Shown: piece by piece, positions 35,249 through 44,104 of the stretch
Position numbering within the stretch: position 1 is the stretch's first letter
Layout: the number at the start of each line of letters is the position of its first letter
Origin: Fibrobacter succinogenes
Lineage (GTDB): Bacteria; Fibrobacterota; Fibrobacteria; Fibrobacterales; Fibrobacteraceae
Direction: 5' to 3'
NCBI RefSeq assembly: GCF_902779965.1
Contig: NZ_CACZDK010000005.1
Span: 1-64,000 of the forward strand
DNA length: 64,000 nt
Notes under the pieces: model-generated
What the model was told of the DNA's origin: nothing
The model's input: the letters and a program-made list of their open reading frames with translations, nothing else
Databases searched by the model: none
Made by a program: the position numbers and the translations under genes

Positions 35249-35372
35249 TTTGAATAGTTGGCAGAACTTAGACCGCTACGCTCTTAGAACTTAGTTGCAA
35301 AAGCTTACTGAAAAAGCAATATTCTAAGCACTAACATCTAAGATCTAAGCTCTAAGTTCTAATAACTGTAAA
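35249..35372. repeat. Low-complexity AACTTAG / CTAAG repeats
   Basis: TTGGCAGAACTTAGACC...TCTTAGAACTTAGTTG on one side, and the mirrored TCTAAGCACTAACATCTAAG...CTCTAAGTTCTAA on the other, so the block could fold on itself. The same words recur at 62120-62165. Confidence 0.55.
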
Positions 35373-35373
35373 C

Positions 35374-35397
35374 GCTCGCACCCGCGAGCATTTTTTA
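35374..35397 (+). terminator. Terminator after lpoB
   Basis: GCTCGC (35374-35379) with GCGAGC (35384-35389), followed by ATTTTTTAT. Confidence 0.7.
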
Positions 35398-35412
35398 TAT
35401 ACATTTAATCAT

Positions 35413-36813
35413 ATGAAACGATTTATTCTACTCTTTTCTGCCGCTTTATTGTTTTCGGCTTGCGCAAACAAGTCCCTCACTCGCTACGAGGCTTTAGCCC
35501 CCGTTTTTGAGCACAAGGGTTACGAAGCAACAATCAATGAAATCAAGAAACAGCAAGAAGACCTCTACGGTGAAAAGACGGAGTTCCTCTATTACTTTGA
35601 CCTGGGTGTACTCTACCACTATAGCGGGAACTACCAGGAAAGTGCCGCCAACTTCGACAAGGCTGAAAAGATTTATGACGACCTTTACACACATTCTGTG
35701 ACAAACGAAGCAGCCGCCATCGTCACTAACGACAACATCCGCCCATACAGAGCCCGCCCCTTCGAAGTGCTCGTGCTCCATGAAATGCAAATCATGAACT
35801 ACCTTGCACAAAAGAATATCGATGGAGCCATGGTCGAAGTGAACCGCGCCCAAAAGGCGATGACTGAACTTTACCAAAAAGATAACCACAAGACAAACGA
35901 CAACGGCTTTTTGCGCTACCTTACCGCCATCGTCTACGAAATGGCCGGAGAGCCCGACGAAGCGGCAATCGCTTACTACAAGACGGTCAAGGCTTACAAC
36001 GAAAACATCCTGAACCTCCCGAAAGAAGCGCGCCAATTCATCATCGAAAGCTTAAAACGCTCGGACCGCGAAGATGATATCAAAACGCTCGGACTCGACA
36101 TGGCGACAGAAACATCCAAGGCCCAAGCCTATTATGATCTCGGACAAGAAATTATTGTTATCGGTTACGCTGGACACGGCCCGATTTTGAACGAACTGCG
36201 CATGTCGGGAACGTATGTCAACGGCGGTCTTTTGAACCTCACTTATAAAGACGGAAAGACCGGCCAAATGGTAAGCACTAACGTAGGTGCTCCGCCTGTC
36301 GCAGGCGCAAGCAATGGCGAAACATTCCACATCACTTTTGCAATCCCCGAAGCCCACTCGTTCAGAAGCATGGTCAACCACTTTAACGTGTCAGTCGATG
36401 GCAAGTCTGGAATCCGCCCCGAAAAAGTAATGGCGCTCGACAAGGAACTTGAAATGAACCTCAAGGACGACTTTGCGAACACCATGACACGCACCGCCAT
36501 CCGCGTCGTCCTCCGCACAATCGCGTCCCAGGCTGCAAAAAAAGCCATGAAGTCGGATAACGCCTTGTTTAACCTCTTCACAAGCATCGGTACAGATATT
36601 GCTCAAGACCAGCTCGAAAAGGCAGACCTCCGCATAGCACTCTTCTTGCCGAACTCCTTCCAGATGACCCGCATTCCTGTTGAGCCAGGATCGCACGAAG
36701 TCACCGTTGCCGCCGAAGGAAGTGACGGAAATACAGTCAACGTTTTTAATTTTGGCAATGTAGAAGTGAAAAAAGGTGAAAAGAAGTTCATCTTCGTGCC
36801 GGCAATCAAGTAA
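35413..36813 (+). CDS. COG3014-family TPR lipoprotein
   Basis: 466 residues. Signal peptide with lipobox LLFSAC (C17). Residues ~45-210 contain TPR-like helical repeats (YYFDLGVLYHYSGNYQESAA, FLRYLTAIVYEMAGEPDEAA), followed by a beta-rich C-terminal domain (GYAGHGPILNELRMSGTYVN, VTVAAEGSDGNTVNVFNFGN). This matches the COG3014 family, conserved envelope lipoproteins of unknown function often found beside LpoB-like genes. A terminator lies between lpoB and this gene, so they may be transcribed separately. No ribosome-binding site; a TATAT stretch lies 12 bases upstream. Confidence 0.8.
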   Translation: MKRFILLFSAALLFSACANKSLTRYEALAPVFEHKGYEATINEIKKQQEDLYGEKTEFLYYFDLGVLYHYSGNYQESAANFDKAEKIYDDLYTHSVTNEAAAIVTNDNIRPYRARPFEVLVLHEMQIMNYLAQKNIDGAMVEVNRAQKAMTELYQKDNHKTNDNGFLRYLTAIVYEMAGEPDEAAIAYYKTVKAYNENILNLPKEARQFIIESLKRSDREDDIKTLGLDMATETSKAQAYYDLGQEIIVIGYAGHGPILNELRMSGTYVNGGLLNLTYKDGKTGQMVSTNVGAPPVAGASNGETFHITFAIPEAHSFRSMVNHFNVSVDGKSGIRPEKVMALDKELEMNLKDDFANTMTRTAIRVVLRTIASQAAKKAMKSDNALFNLFTSIGTDIAQDQLEKADLRIALFLPNSFQMTRIPVEPGSHEVTVAAEGSDGNTVNVFNFGNVEVKKGEKKFIFVPAIK

Positions 36814-36921
36814 AAATGGAATAAACAGGCGAAAATGCACCATTTTCTAAATTGTAAAAACCATTTTTCCTAATAATTATTTAGTTTCAAGAGCAAAAAC
36901 AAATCCTAGGAGCAATAATCA

Positions 36922-37701
36922 ATGAATTTCAAACTCATTTTCGCAGCGGCAGCTATGCTTGCCACCCAGTCCTTTGCTATTGCAGGCATTGGCGCTCACT
37001 ACACCCCGAATGTTGGTACCAAGCTCAGATCAGCAGACCGCGCTGACTTCAAGACCGAAAACGTGAACTTGGAAGGCAAGCTTGGCTTTAGCCATGGCAA
37101 CTTCTCCTATATCCAGGGCTTCGGTTTCAAAGCATGGGTCGACGTTCTCCCGTTCGTTGATCTCGAAGCCACCTTCAATATCCAATTCGCCTCCTATAAC
37201 GCCGCTCTCTGGACTTACGACGATGGTGAACCGGTAAAGCATCCTTTGGAAATTGAACTCGGCGGCACTCCGTTTGCAAAAGCAACTCCGAAGTACATCG
37301 CCATGAACGCAGACCTCTCCGTCACCAAGCCGTTCTCCATTCCATTGTTCCCGATCCGTCCGTATGTCGGTGGCGGCCTCACCTTCCACTGGAACACGTT
37401 CGTCTTGAACAAGGCTTTTGTTGAGAATATCATCGACGACATGTACGAAGAAGCCAAGGCTAAGAACGTAGACTTCTCGATGGACGAAAAGAAACTTGCC
37501 GAAAAAGTTGTCGACTACGCCAGGGACGAAAGCCTCACCAAGAGCATCGGCATCCACTTGCTCGCCGGTGTCCGCTTCAAGCTCCCGATCATCCCGATTG
37601 CAGCCTATGCAAACGTCAAGTGCTATCTCGGTGGTGACTACGATAGCGATATCGACGCCGGTAACTTTGCATTCGAACTCGGTGGCGGTTTTGCCCTCTA
37701 A
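36922..37701 (+). CDS. Outer-membrane beta-barrel protein
   Basis: 259 residues with a signal peptide (MNFKLIFAAAAMLATQSFAI). The rest reads as amphipathic strands (LEGKLGFSHGNFSYIQGFGF, ADLSVTKPFSIPLFPIRPYV) with a central ~40-residue helical insertion (FVENIIDDMYEEAKAKNVDF) that may be a periplasmic or surface loop, and ends in a strand FAFELGGGFAL. A barrel of porin or OmpW-like type is likely; the substrate is unknown. An AGGAG ribosome-binding site lies upstream. The two-component genes follow after 47 bases, so it could belong to their operon or be their target. Confidence 0.7.
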   Translation: MNFKLIFAAAAMLATQSFAIAGIGAHYTPNVGTKLRSADRADFKTENVNLEGKLGFSHGNFSYIQGFGFKAWVDVLPFVDLEATFNIQFASYNAALWTYDDGEPVKHPLEIELGGTPFAKATPKYIAMNADLSVTKPFSIPLFPIRPYVGGGLTFHWNTFVLNKAFVENIIDDMYEEAKAKNVDFSMDEKKLAEKVVDYARDESLTKSIGIHLLAGVRFKLPIIPIAAYANVKCYLGGDYDSDIDAGNFAFELGGGFAL

Positions 37702-37748
37702 TTTTGTAGATTAAAAAAAGTTGGTTAGAAGAGAGTAGGTATCTAAGA

Positions 37749-38477
37749 ATGACTCAAAATACAAGCAGCACGAACATCCTCATCATCGAAGATGAAATTG
37801 CCATTGCCGAAGGCCTCGTAGACCTCTGCGAGCTCAACGGTTACCGCGTCAAGCACGTTGTTGACGGCGAAAGCGGCCTTGCCGAAGCACTTTCCGGACA
37901 GTACGGACTCGTACTCCTGGACCTCATGCTTCCGGGCATGGACGGCTTTACCGTTTGCGACAAGATCCGCGAAAAGGACAAGAGCCTCCCGATTATCATC
38001 CTTTCTGCAAAGAATTCCGATGACGATATCATCAACGGGCTCAAGTTCGGCGCCGACGACTACATCCCGAAGCCGTTCTCCGTGCCGATGCTCCTTGCAC
38101 GTATCGAAGCAGTGCTCCGCCGTAGCCGCCAGACGATGGAAAATGAAGGCAAGCTTGTAGCCGGCAACCTCCGCGTGAACTTCCGTGAATATACGGGCGT
38201 TCGCGGTACAGAAGAACTGGCATTTACCCGCAAGGAAATTGAAATTCTTGAATACCTCTGGAACAACCGCGACCACGCTATTCCGCGTTCCGAACTTCTC
38301 CGCAAGGTCTGGGGTTACGAAAACGCAGAATCCGTCGACACTCGCACGGTTGACATCCACATCACCAAACTCCGCAAGAAGATTGAAGACGATCCGGCTC
38401 ATCCGAAGCTGCTCGTCACTTTCCGCGGTGAAGGTTATCAGATGCGTTCGGCACCAGAATGCGAGAAATCAGTATAA
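37749..38477 (+). CDS. OmpR-family response regulator
   Basis: 242 residues. Receiver domain (1-~122) with acidic pair E14/D15, phospho-acceptor D58 (VLLDLMLPGMDG), Thr/Ser switch position S87 and K108 (YIPKPF). DNA-binding winged helix (~145-238) with FTRKEIEILEYLWNNRDHAI and DTRTVDIHITKLRKKIED plus the final FRGEGYQM, typical of OmpR/PhoB. The histidine-kinase gene overlaps it by 19 bases, so the pair is cognate and coupled. Targets are unknown; the upstream outer-membrane and lipoprotein genes are reasonable candidates. Confidence 0.95.
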   Translation: MTQNTSSTNILIIEDEIAIAEGLVDLCELNGYRVKHVVDGESGLAEALSGQYGLVLLDLMLPGMDGFTVCDKIREKDKSLPIIILSAKNSDDDIINGLKFGADDYIPKPFSVPMLLARIEAVLRRSRQTMENEGKLVAGNLRVNFREYTGVRGTEELAFTRKEIEILEYLWNNRDHAIPRSELLRKVWGYENAESVDTRTVDIHITKLRKKIEDDPAHPKLLVTFRGEGYQMRSAPECEKSV

Positions 38478-40375
38478 AAATCTCAACATACCTCTCTAGC
38501 AAGTACAAGGCTCTTCGGAGCCTTATTCTTGCCTCTAAAGATCGTCTCATTTTTGTGGCGATTTTTGTCATTATTGCGATTCCCGTAATAATGCTTTTAA
38601 GCCATTCTTACGCACAGTTGCAAACGTCGTCGCTCTTTGGTTACAAGGAACATGCGTTCTCTGTGCTACAGAATTTGAACAAGAACATTACAGCGGACTT
38701 GGCGATTGAAGACAGGCGCTCTTATGCCGACTATCGCTTTATCCGCTCGGTTCCCGTATTCGGTGGTGAAGAAATCACCATGTCCGAGCTTGCGGAATTC
38801 CCGCTCCGCAGCCATTACGTAGGTCTCATTGGGCACTTCCAGATTGACCCGTCCGGCAACTTGAGTACACCTGTACTCCCCGATGGAGTCCTTGAAAAAA
38901 TCCCGATGGTCGATAGGGACAGGCGCGTCGCCATTCGCAACAAAATAAGCAAGATTCTCAACACATCTGGATTCCCTGCAATTTCTTCGGCTACAACTAA
39001 CATAACGCCATCGAGCAGCGCCGAAAAAATCGACTCGACACAGAAAAACGATAGCAGGCTCATCGACCAGATTTACAAACAAGATCTCGATATCGCAAGC
39101 ACGCGCAAGAAAAAGAAAACGAACAAGCCCCGCGTAGAGCACATTACCGAAACCGGAGATTTTGCATTTGGAGTCGAATCCACAAAGCTCGATACGACAG
39201 GCCTTCTCGTCCGCTTGATCAACAATGAATCGACGCACTCCATGGAAGCGGAAATCGACTTTTTCCAAGCCATCGTCGATTCGAACTACATCATTTTCCA
39301 CCGCACGGTCAGACGCGGCCCCGATGTATTCATCCAGGGCTTTATTGTAGAAGCGCGCGCCTACCTCACAAACCTTGTTAAAAACGAAATCGAAAAATAC
39401 AAGGGCGTAACTAAAGGCAATCAGCAAGACCCGCTCGTACTCGCATTCTTCCACAAGAATAAAGCGTTTGTAGCCTTTGGCGAACGCAATAACATCACCA
39501 CAGAACTCCTCTCGGAATCGTTGCAGGCGCCTCTCTCGGATATTAAATTCAAGATGTACACTACGCAGCGCGCCCCAGGCGGTGAATTTGTCTTGTTCAT
39601 CGGATTCTTGATGCTAGCCGTGCTTGCCATCGGTTTGATTTCAATTTACCATGTGACGCAAAGCCGCGTGAAGCTTGCCGCAAAGCGCCAGGATTTTGTT
39701 TCAGCCATTACGCACGAACTCAAGACTCCACTCACCGCTATCAAGATGTATGCGGAACTGTTGCAGAATTCTTGGGTTGCAAGCGAAGAAAAGAAACAGA
39801 AGTATTACGGACAAATCGCCAGCGAAGCAGACCGTCTTTCTAGACTTATCCAAAATGTGCTGAACCTCTCGAAGCTCGATGGAAACCGCTGGAACGTGCA
39901 ACTCCGCATGGACAAGCCCAAAAAAGTTCTGGACGATTTCATCTCAACTTACAGCAAGAATGTGGAAAAGCAGGGCTTTGAACTTACCGTTTCTTCGGAT
40001 ACCGATGCCGACAACATCAGCCTCATGATTGACCGCGACGCCATCATGCAGATTCTGATGAACCTCGTCGATAACTCGCTCAAGTTCTCCAAGAACGCCG
40101 ATTACAAGATGATCAACGTGGAACTGCGAATCAAGGGCACCGACATGTACCTCGCCGTACGCGACTACGGTCCGGGCATTCCGCCGAACGAAATGAAAAA
40201 AGTCTTCCAGGAATTCTACCGAGTCGAAAACGAAATGACAAGGCAGACAAGTGGCACAGGCATCGGACTTTCGATGGTCAAAAAATTGTGCACATTATGT
40301 AATATGAACATAGAATTGGAAAACGCGAACCCCGGTTTGCGCACGAAAATTCATTTCCCAAGTCTGTCGATTTAG
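38459..40375 (+). CDS. Membrane sensor histidine kinase
   Basis: 638 residues. Membrane segment 1 at ~23-44 (LIFVAIFVIIAIPVIMLLSH), a long ~330-residue extracytoplasmic sensor region with no recognised domain, membrane segment 2 at ~380-402 (FVLFIGFLMLAVLAIGLISI), then the kinase core: H-box FVSAITHELKTPL (His ~419), N-box MNLVDNSLKFS, G1 DYGPGIP, and G2 GTGIGLSMVKKL. No HAMP domain is obvious between the membrane and the H-box. The start overlaps the regulator gene by 19 bases. Together they form a complete two-component system, probably sensing an envelope signal. Confidence 0.95.
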   Translation: MREISIKISTYLSSKYKALRSLILASKDRLIFVAIFVIIAIPVIMLLSHSYAQLQTSSLFGYKEHAFSVLQNLNKNITADLAIEDRRSYADYRFIRSVPVFGGEEITMSELAEFPLRSHYVGLIGHFQIDPSGNLSTPVLPDGVLEKIPMVDRDRRVAIRNKISKILNTSGFPAISSATTNITPSSSAEKIDSTQKNDSRLIDQIYKQDLDIASTRKKKKTNKPRVEHITETGDFAFGVESTKLDTTGLLVRLINNESTHSMEAEIDFFQAIVDSNYIIFHRTVRRGPDVFIQGFIVEARAYLTNLVKNEIEKYKGVTKGNQQDPLVLAFFHKNKAFVAFGERNNITTELLSESLQAPLSDIKFKMYTTQRAPGGEFVLFIGFLMLAVLAIGLISIYHVTQSRVKLAAKRQDFVSAITHELKTPLTAIKMYAELLQNSWVASEEKKQKYYGQIASEADRLSRLIQNVLNLSKLDGNRWNVQLRMDKPKKVLDDFISTYSKNVEKQGFELTVSSDTDADNISLMIDRDAIMQILMNLVDNSLKFSKNADYKMINVELRIKGTDMYLAVRDYGPGIPPNEMKKVFQEFYRVENEMTRQTSGTGIGLSMVKKLCTLCNMNIELENANPGLRTKIHFPSLSI

Positions 40376-40446
40376 CAGTAGACAGTAGACGGTAGCAAGT
40401 AGGAAGTGGATAGTAAATAGTGGTTAGTTGTTAGTTGTTAGAGATT
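40376..40446. repeat. Low-complexity AGTAGACGG/GTTAG words
   Basis: AGCAGTAGACAGTAGACGGTAGC, AAGTAGGAAGTGGATAG and GTGGTTAGTTGTTAGTTGTTAG follow the stop codon directly. Related to 2700-2735, 16186-16208 and 61901-61961. Confidence 0.5.
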
Positions 40447-40449
40447 GTC

Positions 40450-40476
40450 ATCCTCGCGAAAGCGAGGATCTTTTTT
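40450..40476 (+). terminator. Terminator after the histidine-kinase gene
   Basis: ATCCTCGC-GAAA-GCGAGGAT followed by CTTTTTTAT. The stem also contains the GTCATCC dispersed-repeat start, so the repeat may have been co-opted as a terminator. Confidence 0.75.
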
Positions 40477-40491
40477 ATCGTTTACTATATT

Positions 40492-40529
40492 TTTTATGGT
40501 TTCTCTTTTTTTAAACGGGAACCATAAAA
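40492..40529 (+). promoter_or_regulatory. Leader hairpin before phosphofructokinase gene
   Basis: TTTTATGGTT (40492-40501) and AACCATAAAA (40520-40529), a perfect 10-bp inverted repeat with an 18-base loop, end 16 bases before the ATG. A TATATTT box overlaps its left edge (40486-40492). Operator or 5' hairpin. Confidence 0.45.
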
Positions 40530-40545
40530 TTCAAAGAGGCACGGT

Positions 40546-41883
40546 ATGACTCAGGACGATATCATCAAGAATCCGTTGGATTATGATCTTTCCATTGAAA
40601 CCGTTGGCAAGGGCACGCTTAAGTCCCCGATGAACGGCGTTCCTTTCGTTTCTGAAAACGATAAAGTCAGCCTTACCACTGACGTCAATCTCATCTCTGA
40701 TTACTTAGCGAAGGGCATCCCGGTACCTTCACTCGAAGTGGCCGGCCCTCGACAGACAATTTTCCACGACCCCGCCTGGACGCGCGCAGGTATCGTAACT
40801 TGCGGAGGCCTCTGCCCAGGCCTCAATAACGTGATCAAGGGCCTTGTACAGGTGCTCTGGTTCGACTACGGCGTAAGGAACATCTTCGGTATCCCGTACG
40901 GCTACCGCGGCCTGAACCCGAATTACGGCTACTCCCCCATCGTGCTTGACCCGGATGTGGTCGACGCCATCCAGGAAGACGGCGGTACGATTCTCGGTAG
41001 CTCCCGCGGCATGCAGGACCCGGCAGTCATGGTCGATACGCTCATGCGCTTGAACATCAACGTATTGTTCTGCATCGGCGGTGACGGTACGCTCCGCGGC
41101 GCACACGCCATTGCCGAAGAAGTCAAGAAGCGTAAGCAGCCCATCTCGATTATCGGCATCCCGAAGACGATCGACAACGACTTGAACCTGATTGACAGAA
41201 CGTTCGGTTTTGAAACCGCCGTGCTTAGCGCTACAGACGTGATTACAAGCGCGCATATCGAAGCTAACGGAGCATTCAACGGTCTTGGCCTCGTAAAGCT
41301 CATGGGCCGCGATTCCGGCTTTATTGCCGCATACGCATCGCTTGCGACAACAGTTGTGAACATCTGCCTCGTCCCCGAAGTCCCCTTTACGCTCGATGGG
41401 CTTTTTAAGGCTCTTGAAAGCCGATACGCCAGTGGCAAGACGCATGCCGTGATTGCCGTCGCCGAAGGCGCCGGACAGGAACTTTTCAAGAACCAGGAAG
41501 AACGCCGCGATGCTAGCGGCAACATTCTGAAGAACGATATCGGTGAATTCCTGACCAAAAAAATCAAGGAACATTTCGACAGCGTCGGCAAGGAAATCAA
41601 CATCAAGTACTTCGACCCGAGCTACACGGTGCGTAGCATCCCCGCCAAAGGCACAGATGCCATTTTCTGCTTCCAACTCGCCGAAAGTGCCGTACATGCA
41701 GGCATGGCAGGCAAGACGGACATGGTCGTTGGCAGCATGAACAACGTTTTCTCGCACGTGCCTATCGAATACGCCGTCAGCGAACGCAAGAAAATCAACC
41801 CCAACGGAACCCTGTGGCACGCCGTTCTCGGTATCACTCGCCAACAGGACTATTTCTCCGGCAAGGGCAAACGCAGCAAGTAA
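40546..41883 (+). CDS. pfkA: 6-phosphofructokinase (long form, predicted ATP-dependent)
   Basis: Phosphorylates fructose 6-phosphate in glycolysis. 445 residues, longer than E. coli PfkA (~320), as in the plant/trypanosome/spirochaete-type long PFKs. Seen: TCGGLCPGLNNVIKG (~84-98), GGDGT (~178) and PKTIDNDLNLIDRTFGFETA (~206-225). In this family Gly in GGDGT favours ATP whereas GGDDT is typical of pyrophosphate enzymes; Lys in PKTID occurs in both pyrophosphate enzymes and long ATP-PFKs. So ATP is predicted. GAGG stands ten bases before the ATG, after a 10-bp hairpin. The 47-codon gene and a TPR gene follow closely. Confidence 0.9.
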   Translation: MTQDDIIKNPLDYDLSIETVGKGTLKSPMNGVPFVSENDKVSLTTDVNLISDYLAKGIPVPSLEVAGPRQTIFHDPAWTRAGIVTCGGLCPGLNNVIKGLVQVLWFDYGVRNIFGIPYGYRGLNPNYGYSPIVLDPDVVDAIQEDGGTILGSSRGMQDPAVMVDTLMRLNINVLFCIGGDGTLRGAHAIAEEVKKRKQPISIIGIPKTIDNDLNLIDRTFGFETAVLSATDVITSAHIEANGAFNGLGLVKLMGRDSGFIAAYASLATTVVNICLVPEVPFTLDGLFKALESRYASGKTHAVIAVAEGAGQELFKNQEERRDASGNILKNDIGEFLTKKIKEHFDSVGKEINIKYFDPSYTVRSIPAKGTDAIFCFQLAESAVHAGMAGKTDMVVGSMNNVFSHVPIEYAVSERKKINPNGTLWHAVLGITRQQDYFSGKGKRSK

Positions 41884-41905
41884 CCATTAATTTATTTTAT
41901 ATACT

Positions 41906-42049
41906 ATGTTAAAAAAAGAAGAAAAAGTCATAATCCGCACTGCATTGATGGAGTACCGCAATCTTTTGTTCAAAACATTCCACGGCACAGACGAAGAAAA
42001 AAATCGCATTGCCATGGTGAACAAATTGCTCCAGAACTGGAAAGTCTAG
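41906..42049 (+). CDS. Small 47-residue protein, unknown
   Basis: ATG at 41906, TAG at 42047-42049. Product: a charged, helical 47-residue peptide (MLKKEEKVIIRTALMEYRNL, then LFKTFHGTDEEKNRIAMVNK, then LLQNWKV), no signal peptide. It lies 22 bases after pfkA and 7 bases before the TPR gene, filling the gap neatly, and its codon choice resembles the neighbours. No ribosome-binding site; TATACT abuts the ATG. Probably a real small gene; function unknown. Confidence 0.55.
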   Translation: MLKKEEKVIIRTALMEYRNLLFKTFHGTDEEKNRIAMVNKLLQNWKV

Positions 42050-42056
42050 CGTAATC

Positions 42057-42899
42057 ATGAAGATTACGCCCCACATTTTTCTCGTATTGTTGCTCGCGTT
42101 TAGTTTTGCGGGAGCAAACGATTACCTGCACATAGCGGATTCCTGCTATGCGGCAAGAGCGTTGCGCGCTAACGGCGACAAGGCCGATGCAAAGAACGCG
42201 AGAATCATGAAGGAAAATTACCGCAAGGCGATGGAAGATTCCACTGTTCTGGAACAAGCGACGGAAGGCTACGTCAAGACGCTGTACTTTTGCTTTAGAT
42301 TCGTGCAGTTCGACGAAAAGAAGCGCCAGCTCCATTTGGACACATTGATGGACGCCAGCAAAAGCGCCTACGAAAAGTTCCCGAAGAACAAGGAAATCGC
42401 ACACGTTTACGCCTCGACGCTTTCGATGTGGGGTTCCGAGCGGAACGTGTTTTCTTCGCTCAAGGAAGGTATCGCAGGTAAAGTTCGCGATGTCGCAACC
42501 GCAGCCGAAGACTGGCAGATTCTCGGGCGCGCGCATTTCGTATTGCCCTATGTGCCGCTAATCCTCTCGTGGCCAGACGAAAAGCTTGCTGACAAATACT
42601 TGACGATGGCACTTGAAAAGAACCGCAAGGATATTTACAACTATTACTTCCTTGCCGACCTGCGCTACGATCAAAGCCGTTACGATGATGCCGTGGAACT
42701 GATTGTACAGGGCCTAGATGCAGGCGTTCGCCCCGGCTACATTCTCGAAGACAAGCGCGCACGCTGGCACTTGAAAGAACTGTGGAAGAAAATCGACTAC
42801 AAGCATAGAGACAAGCTTTCGCCAAAGCATCTTGAGGATGGCGAAAACATCCGAAAAGCAATTGAAGCGCTGAGAAAAGCAAATCAAAAGAAGAAATAA
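42057..42899 (+). CDS. Secreted TPR-like protein
   Basis: 280 residues with signal peptide (IFLVLLLAFSFAGANDYL). The mature protein is helical with TPR-like pairs (YRKAMEDSTVLEQATEGYVK, YEKFPKNKEIAHVYASTLSM, YNYYFLADLRYDQSRYDDAV) and a Lys-rich C-terminus. The pattern of a periplasmic helical protein with a GSERNVFSSLKEGIAGKVRD segment resembles TRAP-transporter TatT-type components, but no other transporter genes are near. Function unknown. It starts seven bases after the small gene and probably shares its transcript. Confidence 0.65.
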   Translation: MKITPHIFLVLLLAFSFAGANDYLHIADSCYAARALRANGDKADAKNARIMKENYRKAMEDSTVLEQATEGYVKTLYFCFRFVQFDEKKRQLHLDTLMDASKSAYEKFPKNKEIAHVYASTLSMWGSERNVFSSLKEGIAGKVRDVATAAEDWQILGRAHFVLPYVPLILSWPDEKLADKYLTMALEKNRKDIYNYYFLADLRYDQSRYDDAVELIVQGLDAGVRPGYILEDKRARWHLKELWKKIDYKHRDKLSPKHLEDGENIRKAIEALRKANQKKK

Positions 42900-43035
42900 G
42901 GTGAGAGTTTCTGCTCTTTATTTTGGCTTGAATATTTTATTTAATTTTAAAATTTACAAACAAGTTACAAACATACACTTGCCAGCATATTCAATTATTG
43001 GTACATTACCGCATGACCCTTGAAAAGGCCTCAGG

Positions 43036-43065
43036 CATCCGAAAATTTTCGGATGTTTTCTTTTT
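43036..43065 (+). terminator. Hairpin with T-run just before the Rpn gene
   Basis: CATCCGAAAATTTTCGGATG is a perfect palindrome (43036-43055) followed by TTTTCTTTTT. It ends the upstream operon, or, since the AGGAGG ribosome-binding site of the nuclease starts 14 bases after the stem, attenuates read-through into it. Confidence 0.7.
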
Positions 43066-43078
43066 ACCAGGAGGCTAA

Positions 43079-44059
43079 ATGAATCAAGGACAAATTCTAT
43101 TTCGCAACCATGATGGATTCTTCCATTACGTGTACGGCGTTCCAAAAAACGCTAAAACTCTGTTGAACATCTGCCGCAAAAACAGCCATGATCTTGATCG
43201 AATTCTTTCCGATGTCGATTTAGACACGCTTGTGCGCTTGCCGGGGTCGTACAACGAAGTGGGCGAACGCGGTGAAGCCGATATCGCATTCAAGGCTCAC
43301 ATTTTGAACGGTGGGGAAATCAACGTTGGCATTCTCATGGAACACAAATCTAAAAGAAAAAAGAACGTGTTAAATCAAGTGGGTCGCTACGCCCTTAGGG
43401 TCATCATGGATCATGATGACGAAATTTTCAGTTGGATTCCCACAAAAGCGGTTATCATCTACAACGGCCCTACAGAGTGGGATCCATTGGCAGAATTCCG
43501 TAAAAAAGCTCGTGCCAAGTTTCAAGGAAATGAACTACCTTTCGAATGCGTTCTTGTAAATCTCGCGAACATAGATGAATCAGTCTGTCTCGAATCGGAC
43601 ACACCCTCTGCAGCCATCGGGGCAATTGCGATGAAATACGCCTTTAACCCAGAAGGGTTTAAGGCTGTAATTCCGATTGTGGAAAAAATGCTTCAAAAAA
43701 TGCCGAGCGACGAGCAGACTACTCTTATCGAAAAAATCATATTATATTTAGGTGAGTATATTGATGAATTTGCTGTGGAGGAACTTCAAATGGCATGGAA
43801 AAGTATCGGACAGAGAATGGGCTTTGTAAGCGCAGGCGATGCCCGCCGTGCCGCTGAAAAAGAAGGACGTAGAGACGGATTTAAGAAAGGACATGCCGAA
43901 GGACATGCCGAGGGACGCGCTGAAGGACGCGCTGAAGGACGCACAGAGGGGCATGCAGAAGGTCTCACCGAAGGACAGAACAACGCATTCGACGCGATGC
44001 GCAAAATCGGCATTCCCGAGGAAAAAATTCAAGAAGCCAAGGCTCTGCTAAAATCCTAA
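43079..44059 (+). CDS. Rpn-family PD-(D/E)XK recombination-promoting nuclease
   Basis: 326 residues of the Rpn/transposase_31 family: DNA endonucleases that raise recA-independent recombination in E. coli. The N-terminal nuclease has FFHYVYGVPKNAKTLL, then the catalytic constellation GEADIAFKA (Asp) and ILMEHKSKRKKN (E-x-K). The C-terminal third has a helical segment and seven 4-residue units (G-H/R-A/T-E) coded by seven 12-bp tandem repeats at 43889-43972, then a small C-terminal helix. A strong AGGAGG ribosome-binding site follows a terminator-like palindrome. Flanked by terminators on both sides, it looks like an independent mobile or selfish unit, though no terminal repeats were found. 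Confidence 0.85.
   Translation: MNQGQILFRNHDGFFHYVYGVPKNAKTLLNICRKNSHDLDRILSDVDLDTLVRLPGSYNEVGERGEADIAFKAHILNGGEINVGILMEHKSKRKKNVLNQVGRYALRVIMDHDDEIFSWIPTKAVIIYNGPTEWDPLAEFRKKARAKFQGNELPFECVLVNLANIDESVCLESDTPSAAIGAIAMKYAFNPEGFKAVIPIVEKMLQKMPSDEQTTLIEKIILYLGEYIDEFAVEELQMAWKSIGQRMGFVSAGDARRAAEKEGRRDGFKKGHAEGHAEGRAEGRAEGRTEGHAEGLTEGQNNAFDAMRKIGIPEEKIQEAKALLKS
43889..43972 (+). repeat. Seven 12-bp tandem repeats within the Rpn gene
   Basis: Units of the type GGACATGCCGAA and GGACGCGCTGAA, two adjacent units (43913-43936) identical. Copy number could vary without shifting the frame. Confidence 0.85.
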
Positions 44060-44104
44060 AAATTCATCAAAATCAACTAAACAAAAATTATTACACGCAA
44101 TAAC

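Noticed and set aside
43748-44032. Ser/Ala/Arg-rich open frames opposite the Rpn repeats
   Set aside because: Produced by reading the 12-bp repeats on the other strand.
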